Notes under the pieces: model-generated | Told to the model about the DNA's origin: nothing | Databases searched by the model: none | What the model saw: the letters and a program-made list of their open reading frames with translations, nothing else | Part shown: positions 24,076 through 27,162 of the stretch, in pieces | Position numbering within the stretch: position 1 is the stretch's first letter | Layout of the letters: each line of letters starts with the position of its first letter | Made by a program: the position numbers and the translations under genes | Assembly: GCA_938036625.1 (NCBI GenBank) | Contig: CALHQH010000001.1 | Span: forward strand, 1 to 27,162 | From: an uncultured Candidatus Saccharibacteria bacterium | Lineage (GTDB): Bacteria; Patescibacteriota; Saccharimonadia; Saccharimonadales; Saccharimonadaceae | Direction: 5' to 3' | DNA: 27,162 bases

Positions 24076-24606
24076 ATGACATTTTTTCGTGGCACTGCTT
24101 GGCTACATAATCGCGACAAAAAGTGTGAGTATGCACCAGTGGTGTCGTGCGCTCGCTGGTGGGTGGCACTTTTGGCGGCAGGTAGTAATACGCTGGTTTG
24201 CGCAACAGGGGCGTTTGGTGCGATGAGCGTGCTCGAGCAAGCCTTTCCTCACCTCGCCACTGGTGCCATTACAATGCCAGTCAAGACGGCAGGCGAATTG
24301 CTACTCTTTGCGCTCTCAACCATCGTTCTCCCCGCCATTGTAGAGGAAACAATTTTTCGCAAGCAAATGATCTGCCTAGCCAGTCGCACAGCGATCATCT
24401 GCACCACTTTGCTGAGTGCTATATTGTTTGCAGCAGAGCACTTCGTCGCACCGTGGGGTGTGCTGCTGGGCATGGTGTGGGCTCTACCATTTAGCTTGGC
24501 ATATAGTATGACGCGCAACGTGTACGTACCAATGACGGCACATGCCATTGCAAGCATACTCATCAATGGGCCGACGGTGGTGATGGCGCTATTTGTTGTG
24601 CTATGA
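24076..24606 (+). CDS. CPBP-family intramembrane metalloprotease
   Basis: A 176-residue membrane protein from ATG 24076, with about five hydrophobic segments. It shows the CPBP (CAAX protease and bacteriocin-processing) motifs: EETIFRK (EExxxR, near residue 92), FAAEHF (FxxxH, about 124) and MTAHAIAS (about 154). These supply the Glu and His residues of the metal site of this family, which cleaves substrates inside the membrane; some members give bacteriocin self-immunity. The protein is shorter than many members (200-300). The frame is open upstream to 23899, but that part crosses the ychF terminator and is not hydrophobic, so 24076 was chosen. No ribosome binding site is seen; TATAGT lies only three bases upstream. 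Confidence 0.78.
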   Translation: MTFFRGTAWLHNRDKKCEYAPVVSCARWWVALLAAGSNTLVCATGAFGAMSVLEQAFPHLATGAITMPVKTAGELLLFALSTIVLPAIVEETIFRKQMICLASRTAIICTTLLSAILFAAEHFVAPWGVLLGMVWALPFSLAYSMTRNVYVPMTAHAIASILINGPTVVMALFVVL

Positions 24607-24738
24607 TGTGTGACTTGGATTTATATTTACTATATTATTCGCACTATCCTATTCTCTGCTTTTTCAGAATCTCACATAAGTAACTATTGAGTGCGATACG
24701 AAGCAGTATGCAAGGTATTTGTCTATTATATATACCGA

Positions 24739-24763
24739 TTCACGCCAACAGGCGGTATATAAA
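24739..24763. terminator. Inverted repeat, possible terminator
   Basis: TATATACCG pairs with CGGTATATA around ATTCACGCCAACAGG or a shorter loop. There is no T run, so terminator function is uncertain. Confidence 0.35.
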
Positions 24764-24795
24764 GCCTAGATCGTATCCATTCGAAGCATTCACTG

Positions 24796-24831
24796 TCCTC
24801 ACCGCTTCATTCGTTGGAGTGCGAAACTGGT
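24796..24831 (-). repeat. Decayed fragment of the structured repeat element
   Basis: The stretch CTTCATTCGTTGGAGTGCG followed by AAACTGGT matches CTTCATCCGATGGAGTGTG and AAAACCGGT of the right copy (22504-22531) with a few changes. The palindrome's second arm and the long hairpin are missing. Confidence 0.55.
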
Positions 24832-24936
24832 TTTTATCAATCTAAGAGTGTGGCCGGAGGTAGCCAGCCTTTATGTTGCTTTGCTGGAGAGAGCAGCAAG
24901 AGAAGCTTACCAAGGATGCTTGCTCTCAATGAGACG

Positions 24937-25671
24937 TTAACGCTTTGCGCTTTTTGCTTTTTGCAATCGGTAAAACCGCTCTTGATTACCATGCGCGCCC
25001 TTCACGCTGCTGTCGGCCTTGTCGATAATCACACACTGGGTGCGCACCCACTGCTCGAAGTCGCGCAGGATGGCGCGGCGCACGCTGTCATTTTTGACGA
25101 TGCCACTGCGCGTAAGCTGCGCACGCTGCGCCTCAAACTGCGGCTTGACCATTGCGATGATGCTGGTGCGCGGACTACTAATGTGCACGAGGTGCGGCAA
25201 AATTTTGCGCAGGCTAATAAACGATACGTCAATGACGATAATGTCTGGCGTGGTGGCCGGCACAAAATCGCGAATGTCGGTTTTTTCGTGCAGCTCAATG
25301 CGCGGGTCGCCACGCAGGCTGGGGTGGAGCTGCTCCGTCCCCACATCCACCGCATACACCATGCGCGCACCATGCTGCAATGCATAGTCGGTAAAGCCGC
25401 CAGTGCTGCTACCAACATCAAGCACGATAGTATTATCAAACGAAATAGCCAGCCGCTGCGCGACGCTGGCTAATTTGAGCCCCGCCCGCGACACATAGCG
25501 CTCGTGCGCCACCAGCTTTATCTGCGTCGACTCATCCACAAACATCCCCGGCTTGTGCGCCACCGCACCATCCACCAATACCTTGCCGAGGCGAATCCAA
25601 TTCTCGGCCGCCGAGCGCGTTACTGCGTGGCCGCGTGCCACCATTGCTTTGTCTAGTCGTTGTTTTTGCAT
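24937..25671 (-). CDS. tlyA: TlyA-family rRNA 2'-O-methyltransferase with S4 domain
   Basis: A 244-residue protein from ATG 25671. Residues 1-60 form an S4 RNA-binding domain (MQKQRLDKAMVARG...AENWIRLGKVLVDG). A FtsJ-type methyltransferase fold follows, with the SAM motif VLDVGSSTGGFTDYAL (about 83-98), VIDVSFISLRKILP and the KPQFEAQR motif. TlyA methylates cytidine 2'-OH in 16S and/or 23S rRNA and thereby affects capreomycin sensitivity in mycobacteria; older annotations call it haemolysin. The start was set at 25671 because TATAAT lies six bases upstream; an open extension to 25767 crosses the promoter. Confidence 0.93.
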   Translation of the reverse strand: MQKQRLDKAMVARGHAVTRSAAENWIRLGKVLVDGAVAHKPGMFVDESTQIKLVAHERYVSRAGLKLASVAQRLAISFDNTIVLDVGSSTGGFTDYALQHGARMVYAVDVGTEQLHPSLRGDPRIELHEKTDIRDFVPATTPDIIVIDVSFISLRKILPHLVHISSPRTSIIAMVKPQFEAQRAQLTRSGIVKNDSVRRAILRDFEQWVRTQCVIIDKADSSVKGAHGNQERFYRLQKAKSAKR

Positions 25672-25677
25672 GTCCTT

Positions 25678-25683
25678 ATTATA
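25678..25683 (-). promoter_or_regulatory. -10 box of tlyA (leaderless)
   Basis: TATAAT on the minus strand, then AAGGAC, then ATG 25671. The AAGG is too close to the ATG to serve as a normal ribosome binding site. Confidence 0.65.
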
Positions 25684-25820
25684 CTGCACGAGTGGATAGA
25701 TAGTTAGTTGGTGTGAAGCTAATAGACCTGCTGCATTTTTTACACGATGCATGAGGCTATGGAGCATGATGATGAGATTGGATGAGACTGCTGCGCGCGG
25801 GTATACTGCTTGCTTCTGTC

Positions 25821-26018
25821 ATGTTTCAAATTTTGATGATAGAGAAAATCCGCTTTTTCTTTGCGTGCTACTGCAGCTTTATACCAACAACTTACTCAAA
25901 CTATCGCGCACTGCAGTATGCTATTCTTCATTCGCACACGTTACCGAAAGCGATCAGGATATTCAAGACACAAGACAGCTCAGCCAGACATATAGTATAT
26001 ATAACAAAAATTGAGTGA
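25821..26018 (+). CDS. Possible 65-residue protein, weak support
   Basis: TTGGAT (25778-25783), an 18-base spacer and TATACT (25802-25807) form a plausible promoter, and ATG 25821 begins a 65-codon frame (MFQILMIEKIRFFF..., ending VYITKIE). A hydrophobic patch lies near residues 8-20. There is no ribosome binding site and no known family; a second frame over the same bases is also open. It may be chance. Confidence 0.2.
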   Translation: MFQILMIEKIRFFFACYCSFIPTTYSNYRALQYAILHSHTLPKAIRIFKTQDSSARHIVYITKIE

Positions 26019-26450
26019 ACATCGTGATAGCAAAATATCTCGCTCGTATGGCTGCGCCACATCACCAACGAACTGCACATTTATCTTGCCATACAGGCAC
26101 TACGAATAGCAAAACACGACGCCACTACAGCAGATGCTTCGCATAGCAAACCCACTCGCCTGAACAAAAAATTGATTTTTGGCAGCATCACATTTTTGCA
26201 AGCCAAGGGTGAGTATTTGTGTATGCCACATGGTATATTTCGCAGCTTCACAGCACATAGATAAGCCAAGATGTATCACGCAATATTTTGCGCTTATACA
26301 CGTTTTGCAAAATTTGCATGAACCATCTGCAAGCAATTCTAGCTGCGATAATAAGCAACCCATTTTTGCATAAATCTACAAACAATGATTATTTTTATCA
26401 TCAACCGCTCATTCGCGCAGCCTATACTTCGCAACAGCATATCGCCTTGC

Positions 26451-26558
26451 TATAATTCGCCTGGCATGCAAAAACCAAAAATGAAACACTCTCCAGCCAG
26501 CCACAACAAGCGTGCACAAAAAAGCAAAAAGTCAAAAATATCCAAACTCAAAAAATAG
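26451..26558 (+). CDS. Candidate 30-residue lysine-rich peptide gene with its own -10 box
   Basis: TATAAT (26451-26456) is followed after nine bases by ATG 26466, which opens a 30-codon frame ending at TAG 26558. The peptide (MQKPKMKHSPASHNKRAQKS and then KKSKISKLKK) is about 40% Lys/Arg, with almost no acidic or hydrophobic residues, as in small ribosomal or nucleic-acid-binding proteins. It is not a ribosomal protein I recognise. The start pattern matches the other leaderless genes here. A poly-A-rich stretch could also give this by chance. Confidence 0.35.
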   Translation, partial: YNSPGMQKPKMKHSPASHNKRAQKSKKSKISKLKK

Positions 26559-27162
26559 ACAAGCTGGACAATGATCACATTTTTTATCTCGCAGCAACAG
26601 CCCATGCGTTATTTCACCATCTGCAATTTTTTGCAGTAGCACGCGAAAGCAAAGCGCATAGCTTCGCAGCTACACAATAAAAAAGTGTGTTCATTATTTA
26701 TATAATACTTATGCTTACTTTGGTATATTTTGTATTATGCCCTATTGCCATAAGCGTCATTATATTGCTAAAGATAAATGTGTATCTGTAACGAAAATTT
26801 GTTCATTTGTGCTTATGGTTATTGTATTTACCCTGCACGTGAACTCCCACGCCCTTACCGCACATCACGCAAAGCATTCGTTGAGCTTGCCACATCGTTG
26901 TTGTGTCCACTATATCACTTTGGTTGCCCTGCTGTTGTTTGTACATCACTATGCCAATTCCTTCATGTTGTGCTCGTATCATCGTTTTACTCAATTGCTG
27001 TACTTCCTACGACGCTCGTATTTCGAACGTTCGCCAAGTATTCTCTGTTTCTTTTCAGTCTTTTTTACAATACCTTGTATATTTTGACATCATCCTCGTC
27101 GCAGAGAGCTATGTTGCATTCTCCACAATAATATCTCGATCCTATCGAGCTTGACGACGAGT

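Larger units (their letters stand above)
24607..24936. other. Intergenic region between convergent CPBP and tlyA genes
   Basis: No gene is seen. It holds a decayed piece of the structured repeat (24796-24831) and a short inverted repeat near 24738-24763 (TATATACCG / CGGTATATA). The latter is a perfect 9-bp stem and may terminate the CPBP transcript. Confidence 0.6.
25684..27162. other. AT-rich tail with no clear gene
   Basis: Nearly 1.5 kb in which no frame shows a recognisable protein. From 26740 to 27150 three plus-strand frames are open at once, a sign of pyrimidine-rich non-coding sequence. The word TTTTGCA recurs (26196, 26302, 26364, 26628), and small foldbacks occur (CTGCAATTTTTTGCAG at 26621, TAGCTTCGCAGCTA at 26659). 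Only two very small candidate genes are listed separately. Confidence 0.55.

Noticed and set aside
26737..27154. Overlapping frames MPYCHKRHY..., MCICNENLF... and MSTISLWLP...
   Set aside because: All three frames are open, the products are rich in Cys, His, Phe and Tyr without pattern, and only a TATATT seven bases before ATG 26737 speaks for the first one.

Overview
The window most likely comes from a Candidatus Saccharibacteria (TM7) type member of the Candidate Phyla Radiation. This is inferred from gene content, not from a database match. The signs are: a compact type IV pilus operon (pilM-pilN-pilO-small membrane protein-pilB-pilT-pilC) with no outer-membrane secretin or PilP; a large secreted protein with a C-terminal domain of a kind I associate with these bacteria; an LPXTG-type anchored protein; two small acidic DUF5663-like proteins; a very short IF-2; and UGA used as an ordinary stop. 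No 16S is present, so the species cannot be given.

Layout. 1-642: 3' end of 23S rRNA, spacer, 5S rRNA and terminator. 645-3023: accessory region with a small frameshifted gene, an unrecognised FHA-like protein and a KGG-repeat stress protein. 3024-4346: minus-strand HExxH zinc protease with a zinc ribbon, then a Ser/Thr-rich LPQTG surface protein. 4742-7634: translation pair rpsA-infB. 7833-11958: a long unknown helical protein and a DUF5663-like protein in one operon, a HAD phosphatase and a second DUF5663-like protein. 12233-19003 (minus): type IV pilus operon. 19102-19876: divergent unknown gene with a C9 tract that breaks its frame. 19973-22387 (minus): secreted surface protein. 22786-25671: ychF, a CPBP membrane protease and tlyA. 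25672-27162: AT-rich tail with at most tiny genes.

How the parts fit. The pilus operon encodes the assembly platform (PilM, N, O, C) and both motors (PilB extension, PilT retraction). Pilins and prepilin peptidase must lie elsewhere. The secreted protein next door could be a surface or pilus-associated adhesin, which is inference.

The strongest unexplained structure is a pair of about 145-bp elements, 12048-12190 and 22486-22632. They are nearly identical in inverted orientation and bracket the 10.3-kb pilus and surface-protein block. Each holds a perfect palindrome and a second hairpin whose stem sequence differs between the copies by compensatory changes. A decayed third copy lies near 24800. 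Other notable signals: many promoters whose -10 box sits 6-9 bases before the ATG (apparently leaderless mRNAs); a shared C-terminal DVALAA (ssrA-tag-like) on two unrelated proteins; and a PilB that has lost its zinc-binding cysteines.
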